Positions 25,185 through 36,567 of a stretch of 64,000 bases of DNA are shown here, in pieces. The first letter of the stretch is position 1, and every line of letters begins with the position of its first letter. The notes under the pieces are model-generated. The model was not told where the DNA came from, made no database searches, and was given only the letters and a program-made list of their open reading frames with translations. The stretch is taken from positions 43,127,095-43,191,094 of the forward strand of contig NC_084464.1 in the NCBI RefSeq assembly GCF_027409185.1. Direction: 5' to 3'. Made by a program: the position numbers and the translations under genes. The DNA comes from Cynocephalus volans. Its lineage: Eukaryota > Chordata > Mammalia > Dermoptera > Cynocephalidae.

Positions 25185-26258
25185 CCAAAAGACTATGAAC
25201 GATAAATGCTGGCGAGGCTGCGGAGAAAAAGGAACTCTCATACATTGTTGGTGGGACTGCAAAATGGTGCAGCCTCTATGGAAAATGGTATGGAGGTTCC
25301 TTAAACAATTGCAAATAGATCTACCATACGACCCAGCCATCCCACTGTTGGGAATATACCCAGAGGAATGGAAATCATCAAGTCGAAGGTATACCTGTTC
25401 CCCAATGTTCATCGCAGCACTCTTTACAATAGCCAAGAGTTGGAACCAGCCCAAATGCCCATCATCAGATGAGTGGATACGGAAAATGTGGTACATCTAC
25501 ACAATGGAATACTACTCAGCTATAAAAACGAATGAAATACTGCCATTTGCAACAACGTGGATGGACCTCGAGAGAATTATATTAAGTGAAACAAGTCAGG
25601 CACAGAAAGAGAAATACCACATGTTCTCACTTATTGGTGGGAGCTAAAAATTAATATATAAATTCACACACACACATACACACATACACACACAAACCGG
25701 GGGGGGGGGAAGAAGATATAACAACCACAATTATTTGAAGTTGATACAACAAACAAACAGAAAGGACATGGTTGGGGGGGAGGGGGGGAGGGAGAAGGGA
25801 GGGAGGTTTTGGTGATGGGGAGCATTAATCAGCTACAATGTATATCGACAAAATAAAATTAAAAAAAAAAAAAAAAAGAATTGGGAAGAGTGAAAAAAAA
25901 TAAAATAAAATAAAAATAAACATATGCAATTAGTTGTTCAAAATATAATGGAATAGGACTCCTATAACTAGACAGATTTTGTAAAATCTCAAATATAAGG
26001 TAATTCATTTTATTTGCGTGAAATAATTTTTTGGGAAAAATATATTCGTGTACTTAGTACTTAGGCATATCTGTACAAAATACAAAGCATGGGTGTAACT
26101 TAAATATGTAATGTTACTACTGTACTTTTCCTCGTTTCCCACTATGGAGGTGGTCAATAATGACTAAGGTAGAATTTTCCTGGGGGCGCAGATTCTGATT
26201 AACTATGATTCACAGAAATAAAGTGTCATTTATTATACAACCAAAAAAAAAAAAAAAA
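25185..26258 (+). mobile_element. Young 5'-truncated L1 with 3' transduction
   Basis: 25185-25647 encodes an intact C-terminal piece of L1 ORF2p (residues such as [33 protein letters not shown] and [13 protein letters not shown]), ending at TAA 25645. A 3'UTR follows with CA-rich and G-rich tracts, and a first A-tail near 25861-25878. About 365 bp of unrelated sequence (25879-26242) then leads to an AATAAA at 26216-26221 and a second A-tail. The whole is bracketed by AAGACTGAATCTACA at 25170-25184 and 26259-26273. A read-through transcript using the downstream poly(A) site explains this. It lacks the endonuclease and reverse-transcriptase domains. Confidence 0.88.
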
Positions 26259-26273
26259 AAGACTGAATCTACA

Positions 26274-26842
26274 GATACAGCTACCATATGATCCAGCTGG
26301 CTATATACCCAATGGAATGGAAATCATCATGTTGAAGGGACACCTGCACACCCATGTTCATTGCGGCTCTATTTACAATAGCCAAAATATGGAATCAACC
26401 TAACTGTCCATCAACGGACAACTAGGTAAAGAAAATGAGGTATATATACACAATGGAATACTACTCAGCCATAAAAAAGAATTAAATTCTACCATTTTTC
26501 AGCAACATGGATGAGTTTGGAGAGAATTATGTTAAGTGAAATAAGCCTGACAAAGAAACAGAAATACCGCATGTTCTCACTCGTAACTGGCTGCTAGGAA
26601 GGAATGAAGGGGAAGAAGGAAGGAATGATGGAAAGAAAGAAAAGCCCACAACAATACATCGAGCTTTCAGAAGGAGAGAACAAACCTAAGGATTCTAGAG
26701 ATAGGGGAGAAGGAGTGATGGGATTTGGAAAGTGATAGGTCAGGAAAAGGGCATAAAGAGATATCACAGTTTGTAAGAATGAATATGCTAATAATAAATA
26801 AAAATTTTTTAAAAGAAAAAGATTATAACAACAAAAACAAAA
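26274..26842 (+). mobile_element. Older L1 3'-end insertion at the same target
   Basis: L1 ORF2-end and 3'UTR text, including 'ccatatgatccagctggctatata' and 'aataagcctgacaaagaaacagaaataccgcatg', ending in an A-rich tail. It is followed at 26843 by AAGACTGAATC, the same word found at 25170. It entered the host L1 first; the young L1 then landed at its left edge. Confidence 0.75.
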
Positions 26843-29325
26843 AAGACTGAATCCAAAAGAAATAGAAAACGTGAATAAACCAATAACAAAGAATTGGTAA
26901 TCAAAAACCTAACAGCAAAGACAAGCTCAGGACCAGAATGCTTCACAGGTGTAGGCTACCAAACATTTAAAGAAGAATTAATACCAATACTTCCTGATCT
27001 CTTCCAAAAAGTAGAACAGTGAAAACATCTGAGCTCTCTTTTTGAGGCCAGCATCACCCTGATGCCAAAGCCAGACAAAGACACCACAAGAAATGAAAAA
27101 CTACAGGCCAATATCCCAGATGAACATGGATGCAAAAATCCTCAACAAAATATTGGCCAGCCAAATTCAACAGCACATTAGAAGGATCATATACCACCAC
27201 CAAGTGGGACTTATCCCTGGGATTATTCAAGGACGAGTCAATGTGACACACCACATTTACAGAATGAAGGACAACAATCACATGATCATCTCAATAGAAG
27301 CAGAAAAAACAGTTGACAAAATTCAACACACTTTCATGATAAAAACTCAACAAACTAGGTATAGAGAAATTTACCTTGATACAATAAAAGCCATATATGA
27401 AAAGCCCACAGCTAACATAACACAATTGTGAAAAACTGAAAGCTTTTTCTCTAAGATATGGAACAAGACAAGGATGCCCACTTCTATTCAACATAGTACT
27501 GGAAGTCTTAGCCAGAGCAACGAGACAGGAAAAAGAAGTAACAGGCATCCAAATCACAAAGGAAGATTTAGAATTATCTCTTTCCAGATGACATGATCTC
27601 ACACATGGAAAACCCTAAAAACTTTACAAAAAACTGTTAGAACTAACAAATTCAGCAAAGTTGCAGGATACAAAATAGATATAAAAAATCAGCTGTGTTT
27701 CTATACACTAACAATGCATTATCTGAAAAGAAAACAATCCCATTTACAATAGTATCAAAAAGAATAAAATACTTAGGAATAAACTTAACCAAAGAGATAA
27801 AAGACTTGTACACTGGAAGCTATAAACACTGATAAAAGAAACTGAAGACACATCCACTTACTGGCCAGCTACCAAAAAAAATGGAAAGAAAGAAATTGAA
27901 GACACAAATAAATGGAAACACATCTTATATTCATGAGCTGGAATAATTAATATTACTGATATGTTTAAACTACCCAAAGTGATCTACAGATTTAATGAAA
28001 TCCCTATCAAAAAATACCTATTTCAATGGCATTTTTAATAGAAATAGAAAAAAAAAATTCTAAAATTTGTATAGAACCACAAAAGACACTGAAAAGCCAA
28101 AGCAATTTTGCACAAGAACAAAGCTGGAGGCATCACACTTCCCGATTCAGAATATATTACAAAGCTATAGTAATCAGAACAGTATAGTACTGGCATAAAA
28201 ACAGATATATAGACCAGTGGAACAGAATAGAGCACTCAGAAATAAACCCACACATATACAGTCCATTTATTTTTGTCAAAGACACCAAGAATACACAATG
28301 AATAAAGAATAGTCACTTCAACAAATAGTCCTGGGAAAACTGGATATCCACATGCAAAAGCATGAATTTGGACCTTTATTTCATACCATACACAAAAGTC
28401 AACTCAAAATGGATTAAAGACTTAAATGTAATACCTGAAACCATAAAACTCTTAGAAGAAAACATAGGGGAAAAGCTTCTTGATACTGGCCTCGGTGATG
28501 ATTTCTTGGATACAACACTGAAAGCACAGGAAACACAAGCAAAAATAGACAAGTAGACATACGTCAAACTAAAAAGCTTCTACACAGCAAAGGAAACAAT
28601 CAGTAGAGTAAAAAGTCAGCCTACATAATGGGAGAAAATATTTGCAAACCGTCCATCTGATAAAGAGTTAATATCCAAAATATATAAGGAACTTCTTCAA
28701 CTCAATAGCAAAAGAACAAAACAAATAACCCAATTAAAAAATGGCAAAGAGCCTGAATAAACATTTCTCTAAAGAATACATACAAATGGCCAACAGGTAT
28801 ATGAAAAGGTGTTCAACATCGTTAACCATCAGTGAAAAGAAATCAAAACCACAGTGTGATACCACCTCATACCTGTTAGGGTGGCTTAAAAAAGAGAAAG
28901 GTAACAAGTGTTGGTGCAGATGTAGAGAAAAGGGAACACTTGCACACTGTTGGAGGGAATGTAAATTGATGCAGCCACTATGGAAAATAGTGGCTGTTTT
29001 TAATTTTTAAAAAATTAAAAATAGAACTACCATATGATTCAGCAGTGCCACTACTGGGTATATATCCAAAGGAATTGAAATCAGTATGTCAAAGAGATAT
29101 CTGCACTGCCATTTTCATTGCAGCTATTCACCGTAGCCAAGATCTGGAAACAAAGTAAATGACCCTCGACAGATGCATGGATAGAGAAAATATGGTATAT
29201 ACAAACATAATGGAATACTATTCAGCCTTTAAAGAAGGAAATTCTTCCATTCACAACATCATGGCTGAACCTGGAGGACATCAGGCTAACTGAAACAAGC
29301 TCATCACCAAAGGACAGATACTACG
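26843..29325 (+). repeat. Host L1, 3' portion (degenerate ORF2)
   Basis: Contains the reverse-transcriptase region in broken frames, for example [20 protein letters not shown] at 27093 and onward with [15 protein letters not shown], but several stops and shifts follow. The 3' end lies near 29325 ('gctgaacctggaggacatcaggctaactgaaacaagctcatcaccaaagg'). Inactive. A small SINE tail sits at about 27857-27882. Confidence 0.8.
27857..27882 (+). repeat. Very short SINE tail inside the host L1
   Basis: 'ttactggccagctaccaaaaaaaa' matches the end of the local SINE. It is flanked by GAAACTGAAGACACA and GAAATTGAAGACACA, an imperfect target-site duplication. Confidence 0.6.
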
Positions 29326-29645
29326 TGCAGGAACAAGCACAGCCTCTTTTACCCAGGAAACAACCATCACTGGATTGGGCACGTCTATCCTTATCCCAGG
29401 CACCATTATCATGAGGAAAGGAACCACAACCTCTGCACAATCCTCAGGGATCCCCCACCATCAAAAAAGAAACATAAACCTAAGTCTGGTACAACTAAAA
29501 TTGAAGCAAGCACACCCCTAAGCCTAGGTCCAACCATCACAGGAAAATGCACAACTCCCTCCACCTCAGTCACCTCTGGCTCTGGGACCACTTCTGTTTC
29601 AGGAAATACCAGCCCTGGAAGGTGAACAATCCTATGTGGCCAAGC
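29326..29645 (+). pseudogene. Mucin unit B: decayed stem remnant
   Basis: Broken Thr/Ser/Pro/Gly-rich text remains: 'acaagcacagcctcttttacccaggaaacaaccatcact', then 'acctcagtcacctctggctctgggaccacttctgtttcaggaaataccagccctgg'. A stop (TGA) follows, where units A and C have the membrane helix. It directly abuts the L1 nest. The signal-peptide exon and repeat domain are absent or destroyed. Together with the tail remnant at 30547 this is an unprocessed, duplicated mucin pseudogene. Confidence 0.65.
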
Positions 29646-29884
29646 CCAGCCCCCTGGGTATACATGTGAGGTAAGAGGTACCTTAAACAACATGTGGAAG
29701 GTGGCAGGGTATAGATGATGAAGCCCACTCTCTAGCCATAAAGGGTTCCATTACTTTTAAACTCTAAAATGTCCTCCATTTGGAGAGCATCACACAGAGA
29801 TCACATCTACTAGTTTTCTCCTAAGCATGTTGGCTCTCTTTTATTCAAGATCAACAGACAGTAGCAATAATAATGATAGATAAT

Positions 29885-30125
29885 ATTAATTAAGCGCTTG
29901 TTTTGTGCCAGGTACAGTGAACATATTTTACATGTGCTATTTCATTGTATCCTCCCAACAACAACCCTATGGGAAAAGTTTTACTATTATCTCCATTTCA
30001 TATACAAGGACACTGGAGGCATAGAGAGGTTAAGTAACTTACTCCAGGGCACACAACAGAGTTAGAAGTCAGCCCAGGATTTTTTTAATTCAGGAATTCA
30101 TGCTCTTAACTACAAGTCTGTACAA
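29885..30125 (-). repeat. MIR element in unit B intron
   Basis: Reverse-complement MIR: 'aagcgcttgttttgtgccaggtacag', then 'acactggaggcatagagaggttaagtaactta', then 'gggcacacaacagagttagaagtcagccca'. It sits in the same relative place and orientation as the MIR in the unit A intron. Confidence 0.8.
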
Positions 30126-30546
30126 TAATAGACTTCAGAACTGTGGCTCATCCAGAGATGTTACTCCTGGTCTCACACACAAACATTTCCTTAGTTAATA
30201 TAGTGACTAATCCCTGTCCTTTGGTGGTAATCCATCCCCTGAACACTGAGATGTTGATTTAGTTTTGTTTTGCAAATTCCACCATATTATATTGGTACAG
30301 CATGTCAATGAGAATACACAAGCACTGAAGATCATTATTTCATTTGATTTTTGCTTGTTTTGCTGTTTTCTCAGAGAGAGATATAAGATATGAAGAAAGA
30401 CACAGAGAAAGTAGGGAGATTAGAAAGATATTTTTTAAAGTGGTCTTTTCTAAAAAGTGAAAGTCTATGACTTTAGTCAACCAGGAAGGTTGTGAAATGG
30501 GAGAGAAGGATGGATCTCTTAAAATATCACCACTTTTCTCTTTCAG

Positions 30547-31070
30547 AAGGATATCCTTCTGTCCCTGAGAAACACTGGCAAGTATTATATCCATGACCTA
30601 GGCCTGGGTCCATTGTCCTGCAGCTCAACAATGGACTGAGCCATGGAGGGGCCCATGGCCTTGGCTGTAGGAAGCTATAATATGGGCTATGAACAAAGTC
30701 ACAGTCCCGAAGGTGACTGTGGAATGAGTCAAGGTGTCTGCTGAGGAGGTCATGGTGGAAGCTGTGGAAGAGACCATTGAAGAGGCCGTGTCAGTGATGG
30801 CCACAAGGAAGACCTCGAGGAGACAGTGGAGGGGGCCATGGCCACAGCCACTGGGTAATGGGAAACATTCTACGGAAGGGAACCTTGGGGGAAGAGCAGG
30901 TCATGGAGAAGCAGAAGACAAAGAGCCATGCAGGGGGGGTGACCAAAAGTGTTCTCAGGGAATGGCCATAGTGCATGGCCTAGATCAAGGACAGGACCAA
31001 GGAGTCCGACTAACAAGGCTAGGTCAAGCAGAGAGTGGTTATGAAAAAAGCCCTCAGCCTCATTAGACCT
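30547..31070 (+). pseudogene. Mucin unit B: broken tail exon
   Basis: After the acceptor CTCTTTCAG at 30546 the frame reads KDILLSLRNTGKYYIHDLGLG, phase 0. It clearly parallels the unit A tail, but is soon broken (a TGA in 'atggactgagcc' near 30635). Gly/His/Met codon texture persists to about 31040 in shifting frames ('gccatggaggggcccatggcc', 'aatatgggctatgaacaaagtcacag'). Sequence after the tail ('gtgcatggcctagatcaagg') also aligns with that after unit A ('ggcatggcctaggtcaag'). Non-functional. Confidence 0.75.
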
Positions 31071-31268
31071 GGAAATGATCTCAAGTAAGTGCATTCCCAA
31101 GGCTTTCCCCATAACTCAGAAACTCAGGATCAAGGAGGTTCCTGGCCCTTGATGGGGCGGAGATGGACACAGTGACTGCAGACAAGCCAGCTTCTTTCTC
31201 ATTCTCCCTCTACCCAGGTCATTCCTGTGCCCTTCAGCATTTGACTTTGTCTTTGGAAAGAGTCTTCC

Positions 31269-31433
31269 GGGCCGGCCCCGTGGCTCTCTCGGGAGAGTGA
31301 AGCACTGGTAGCACTGATGCGGGGTTTCGGATCCTATATAGGGATGGCCGGTGTGCTCACTGGCTGAGCGTGGTGCGAACGACACCATGCTAAGGGTTGT
31401 GATCCCCTTACCAGTCAAAAAAAAAAAAAAAAA
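31269..31433 (+). repeat. Dimeric tRNA-derived SINE with target-site duplication
   Basis: Two tRNA-like halves: GGCCGGCCCCGTGGCTC up to TTTCGGATCCTATATAGGG, then ATGGCCGGTGTGCTCACTGG up to GTTGTGATCCCCTTACCAG, then poly(A). Flanked by GAAAGAGTCTTCC at 31256-31268 and 31434-31446. Confidence 0.9.
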
Positions 31434-31479
31434 GAAAGAGTCTTCCTCCTTCCTTCTGTGTCTCCTCCTGATGTTGTGT

Positions 31480-31876
31480 GACTGTCTCAGTCCATTTTGT
31501 GCTGCTATAACAGAGTACCACAGGCTGGGTGATTTATAAAGAAGAGTAATTTATTTCTCATGGTGCTGGAAGCTGGGAAGTCCAAGATCAAGGTACCAAC
31601 ATCTAGTATCTGGGGAGAGTCTTCTTGCTGTGTGATCCCATGGTGGAAGATGGAAGGGCAAGGAGGAGATAAATGTGTCCTCACGTGGCAGAAAAGTGAA
31701 AAAAGAAAAAGAGTGAACCTACTCCCACCTGACATTTTTATGATGCATTAATCCATTTATGAGGGCAGAGCCCTCATGGCTTAAACATCTCCATTAGTCC
31801 CCACCTCCTAACACTGTTGCATTGGGGTTTAGTTTCCAACACATGAATTCTGGGGGACACATTCAAACTACAGCAG
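31480..31876 (-). repeat. MaLR (MST/THE1-type) LTR
   Basis: The reverse complement begins GTAGTTTGAATGTGTCCCCC, then AGAATTCATGTGTTGGAAAC and AACAGTGTTAGGAGGTGGGG. It ends near 'ataaatcacccagcctgtggtactctgttatagcagcacaaaatgg'. Typical solitary LTR of a non-autonomous mammalian LTR retrotransposon; no internal region is seen. Flanking GTGACT occurs on both sides. Confidence 0.8.
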
Positions 31877-32019
31877 TGACTGGGAAGAAAGTTACTCGAC
31901 AGTTTAAGAAATAAAGACATTCTAAGAAATCAAAGTTCATTAATGTATATGGTATACACATGAAATGCTTATCATTTTTTAAACTTTGTGTCTGTTTTGC
32001 TACTGTCTTTTGTTCTGAA

Positions 32020-32205
32020 TGATTTCTATGTGCCAAGCACTGTGCTGGGAGCTTTTATATACACCATCACTTAGTCCTCATAATAATCCTACGAAGTTCA
32101 GATAATAGTCCCCATGAAGTAGATGAGAAACCTGCAATTCAAAAAAAATAGCTAATACGTGAGTAAGCCCGTACAACTTCTCTAACTCCAGTTGGTTCTA
32201 GAGAA
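32020..32205 (-). repeat. MIR element downstream of unit B
   Basis: 'gatttctatgtgccaagcactgtgctgggagc', then 'acttagtcctcataataatcctacgaag'. The preceding text ('catttttt aaactttgtgtctg') parallels that before the MIR at 16640, supporting co-duplication. Confidence 0.75.
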
Positions 32206-32424
32206 AAAAGTGTCTTTCTACTTAGAAATGTTATTAGGATTTTTACCCTAACTACAGGGGGCTAAGATCCCGGCACCAACTGGTTACTGACCACAGCCCT
32301 CATCCATCCCCACATTGAACTTCCCATCACAGGCAGATCAATTTCCAAGCCCCTTCCCAGGGCACTCTAGAATCTTCATTCCTTCCGCCTTGCCACCCAA
32401 CACTTCATTTGCCACCTTAGCCCG

Positions 32425-32570
32425 TTCTCTTCCTGCATCTAGTGTTCATTCACAGTTCTTTCATATTTTAGAATGTAAGCTCCAAAAGAACACAATTCAT
32501 CTGTCTTGTTCACTGGAGCACAATGTCCAGCCCATAGTTAGCACTCATTAAATATTTCAGGATGAATCTC
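32425..32570 (+). repeat. L2-like 3' end
   Basis: 'ttttagaatgtaagctccaaaagaacacaattcatctgtcttgttcactgg', then 'agcactcattaaatatttcaggatgaat', a standard L2 3'-end pattern. Confidence 0.65.
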
Positions 32571-33059
32571 CAGTCATCACCTGCTTGTCAGGTTCCTTCC
32601 ATCAAGCCTCATATGCCGTGAGCATTCTTTCATCCAAACATCTAAGAGATCTGAAATGGTTCCTCTGCCAGATTTCTGGAGGGTTGGAGACAACTTATTT
32701 TGATCACACATAGAATAAAATTAAATCTCCCGTAGAGTCTAGGCCCAACTCTTTGCCATGAACTATGGATGAAGGAACTGCCAACCCTCTTACACCATTG
32801 CAGTCTTTGCTGTGTCCTGCTTATTCGGCTATCCTCATGTCATCTCTGCTGGCCTCAATCAGTGTCTAAGCAAGATTGGACTGTGAGCTCTCAGCTCTGC
32901 GCAGACTGGGAGTATCCCAAGGGTAGGGACTTCCCTGACCTCTCAGCTTGTCTGGCACACAGCACTGATGAGAAGAACCAGCTGAAGCCCCCACAGTGGA
33001 AGAGTTGATACAAACTCTTCAAAAACGAAGGAGGGGCACCCATCAAGAAGGGTTGGAAG

Positions 33060-33405
33060 CAGGAATATTCTTCCCCAGTTGTCATTACTCTCCTTAGGCC
33101 CACTCTAGTGTGTGCTGGTGGGTGTTTAATGACCTGTCTTCCTGGTGCAAATGCTCCCACCATGGCTGATTTCATGCTACCAACATGAATCACTGGACGT
33201 GGAGTTGAAGAGACAGACAGCACACCATTCTCTACCATTTCCACCGGCCAGATTACGATAGGCGTACATAACTTCATGGGCATACATAATAGTAAAATGC
33301 AGTAACGTAATTAGGAAGTGCTGAGTTCAGGTACTTTTACCTTTGTGTTTAATATAATTAAGTTCATTGTAAGTTAATACAATTTAATTTTTAATGACGG
33401 CCATG
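33060..33405 (+). repeat. Duplicated block, copy 2, upstream of unit C
   Basis: Partner of 24280-24600 (shared words listed there). It lies about 0.9 kb before the signal-peptide exon of unit C, so it may be part of the ancestral 5' flank of the mucin unit. Confidence 0.6.
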
Positions 33406-34247
33406 TTGCAAAAAATCCTAAAGATTTCACAATGGGCTCTTGCCAACAGATGTGCATTGACACTGGCACAGCCTTGGTCCCTGCCTCCTCAGCAGCCCAC
33501 ACCCCACTCTCCCACCCCCAGCCCCATGCCCCAGAGACCCCAGAGTTTATTTCCCTACTCCTGGGCTTCTTTTCCCCTACTCATTCAAGATGGCTTTGTG
33601 TGCCTCCTATATACTCAGCAACACCCAGATGTCTGGTCTCCATTTCCCATTCGCATGGAATCTCACTTTATGAGTCCTGGCCCCTTAGTTCTGTTCATTG
33701 AGGCTTCCTTCTCACACCCCTCCCCACGCCCAGCTGTCCCAGGCACTCAGGACTTCTTGTCCAGGTAACGAGGTTTCCAGCTAGCACAGGTTTCAGCCCC
33801 ATTTCTGCCTCAGAGGGTGGGTCCCCTCCACTCTGACAGTCTCGATCCCCTTGAATGGTCCCAGTTCCTGCTCCTCCCCAGGCCCTGCCTGAGGGGACCA
33901 AGCCATGTTCCATCCTCACGTACCTCCTGCTGCCTGTACCCCTCCTGTCTGAGTCCAGGGATTCTGTCACTGCTCACAGCTGGAAAAACAACAGTCTACG
34001 TGTCCAGTCCCTGCCGACCCCAGATGATGCTATAAAGACCTTCTCTGAAAGAAAAAGAAAGAGGTGACATTCTGCAGAGGGAGCCTAAGGGAGCAGACAC
34101 AAGCCTCCTCACCCTGCAGCCCAAGGTCCCCCTGCTGCTGCTTTTCATCAGGTTGAGGATGCATTCTCTGGAGACCAAGACTCTAGTGCTCCAGCCCTCA
34201 CATCTCCACCTCGATGCTCTAATCTCATTTTTCTCCTTTTCTTCTAG
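33406..34247 (+). promoter_or_regulatory. 5' flank of mucin unit C with TATA-like element
   Basis: GC-richer, pyrimidine-rich sequence. CTATAAAG lies at 34030-34037, about 280 bp upstream of the probable start codon. A good donor-like AAGAG|GTGACA at about 34064 and a strong acceptor (pyrimidine tract plus CTTCTAG, ending 34247) suggest a non-coding first exon near 34037-34063 and a small 5'UTR intron. This is inferred from sequence signals only. Confidence 0.4.
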
Positions 34248-34312
34248 TCCTCAATCACATCTGGGACCCAGGAGCCTGCCCTTCCAGCCCTATGCAGGCA
34301 AGTGATCTCAAG

Positions 34313-34376
34313 ATGAAGAGAAAATCATTTTTCCTTACATGCTGGCTGTTTCACCTTCTTCTACTTTTAGGACACG
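34313..34376 (+). CDS. Mucin unit C: signal-peptide exon
   Basis: Encodes M-K-R-K-S-F-F-L-T-C-W-L-F-H-L-L-L-L-L-G-H then one base, G, before the donor GTGAGT at 34377. A basic start followed by a Leu/Phe-rich hydrophobic core is a classic secretory signal for entry to the ER. An in-frame upstream ATG at 34292 would add seven residues. I prefer 34313 because its context, CTCAAGATGAAGAGA, aligns with CTTAAGATGAAAAGA at the unit D start. The exon ends in phase 1, matching the acceptor phase of exon 2 in units A and C. The preceding acceptor lies at 34247. Confidence 0.75.
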
Positions 34377-35557
34377 GTGAGTGTTCATGTTTAAAAAAGG
34401 ATAATCTTAAAGTTTGAATAGAGTTTGGGGAAAATGTTGAAACTTCTGGGATGCATATTCTGTCCTCTTAACTTATGTTCTCATCAAAGGGGTCAGGATC
34501 ATTATTTTTCTCTATTTTCTCCAATCCAACCCAGCATCTGTCCTCCATTCTGTTCCCGGTAACAACTCTTCTGTCCTGAAGTCTGACCTATTTCCTCTAT
34601 AACAAATCAGTCCCAAATATAGATGCATTGGAGTCGGAAGGGATCTTAAATTTAATGTTTAAACACCCATGGGAGGCAGGGATCCATTCCCAACATCTCT
34701 GACAGGCGCCACCTAGGCTCTAGTTAAACATTTCATGAGGCATGCTGTTCCACATTCACACAGCTTTAATTCTTTCTAGAATTTGCCCCACCAGGGTTTG
34801 ACTTATGTTCTACGCGCCTGAACAACACACAACAAATCTATTCCCTATCCACAGACCAGGTTTTCATCTCAACTTCTCACTTAGTTTCTCTCTTGACTCT
34901 GATCCTAACCCTAATCATAGGCATCAACATGAGGTTTTGGGATTCTTCCCCCAAATTTAAATTTGCATTCCAGACAATACTTAGGAAAAAACACATGCCA
35001 AGGGTGAGGGGCAGAACACTTATATCCCAGGAGAAGATAGAACCCTCCGTGAAGTGAGGTGTATAAGCAGCTGTGAAGCCAAGCACTTGGTCATTATTGG
35101 GTTGGAAAATCAGATCAGGGGAGAAAATAGGTGTGAGACAGAGGGAAAGAAGCCCTGTCCCACCTTAGTTCTAACTGACCAATACAGGAGGTGAGCTCCT
35201 TCCCTGAATCCTGGAAGACCTTTTCTCTTCAAGCTACATGTGACTGGTTCTTTGCTAGACTATGTGTCAAGGCCATCTAGGGGCCCTTAAACCAGTGACC
35301 CCCAAACTTTTGTGTGCATAAGAATTACTTGATAGTAGTAAAAATGCACATTACTGTCCCCTCTCAAACTAATTCTCCTTGATTATCTTTCCCCTAGAAG
35401 AAGGGCACAATTCTATTTGGAGAGTAGCTTGATATGTACACTTGGGCCATCAACTTTCTGTCTTATATTCATTAGCTGGAGAGTATCATGAATAGTTGGA
35501 GAAGGAATAATACCATCTCCCTGTGACCCCAGGTCTTGTGACTCCCCCACAGTTGGG

Positions 35558-36517
35558 ATGTGGAATAGTACATGGATTAAGGTCTAGTGCTGGGGTCAGA
35601 CTGCTTTGGTTTAAATGCCTTGTTTCACTTCAGGAAATAGGACTGGACACAGACTTCATGAATACGACCCCAAAAGCACGGGCAACCAAAGGAAAAATAA
35701 ACAAATGGGATTATATCAAACTAAAAAGCTTCTGCACAGCAAAAGAAACAATTAACAGAGTTAAAAGACAACCAACAGAGTGTGAGAAAATATTTGCAAA
35801 ATATACATCTGACAAAGGATTAATATCCAGAATATATAAGGAACTCAAACAACTTTACAAGAAGAAAACAAGCAACCCAATTAAAAAATGGGCAAAAGAG
35901 CTAAGTAGGCATTTCTCTAAGGAAGACATACAAATGGCCAACAGACATATGAAAAAATGCTCAACATCACTCAGCATCCGGGAAATGCAAATCAAAACCA
36001 CACTGAGATACCATCTCACCCCAGTTAGGATGGCTAAGATCCAAAAGACTCTGAACGATAAATGCTGGCGAGGTTGCGGAGAAAAAGGAACTCTCATACA
36101 TTGTTGGTGGGACTGCAAAATGGTGCAGCCTCTATGGGAAATGGTATGGAGGTTCCTCAAACAACTGCAGATAGATCTGCCATATGACCCAGCTATCCCA
36201 CTGCTGGGAATATACCCAGAGGAATGGAAATCATCAAGTCGAAGGTATACCTGTTCCCCAATGTTCATCGCAGCACTCTTTACAATAGCCAAGAGTTGGA
36301 ACCAGCCCAAATGTCCATCATCAGATGAGTGGATACGGAAAATGTGGTACATCTACACAATGGAATACTACTCAGCTATAAAAACGAATGAAATACTGCC
36401 ATTTGCAACAACCTGGATGGACCTTGAGAGAATTATATTAAGTGAAACAAGTCAGGCACAGAAAGAGAAATACCACATGTTCTCACTTATTGGAGGGAGC
36501 TAAAAATTAATATATAA

Positions 36518-36567
<50 letters not shown>

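Noticed and set aside
25120-25647. 175-codon open frame as a possible host gene
   Set aside because: It is the C-terminal part of L1 ORF2 within a truncated retrotransposon with target duplications.
35523-36503. 326-codon open frame inside the unit C intron
   Set aside because: L1 ORF2 C-terminal fragment; the first part of the frame is MIR and intron sequence.
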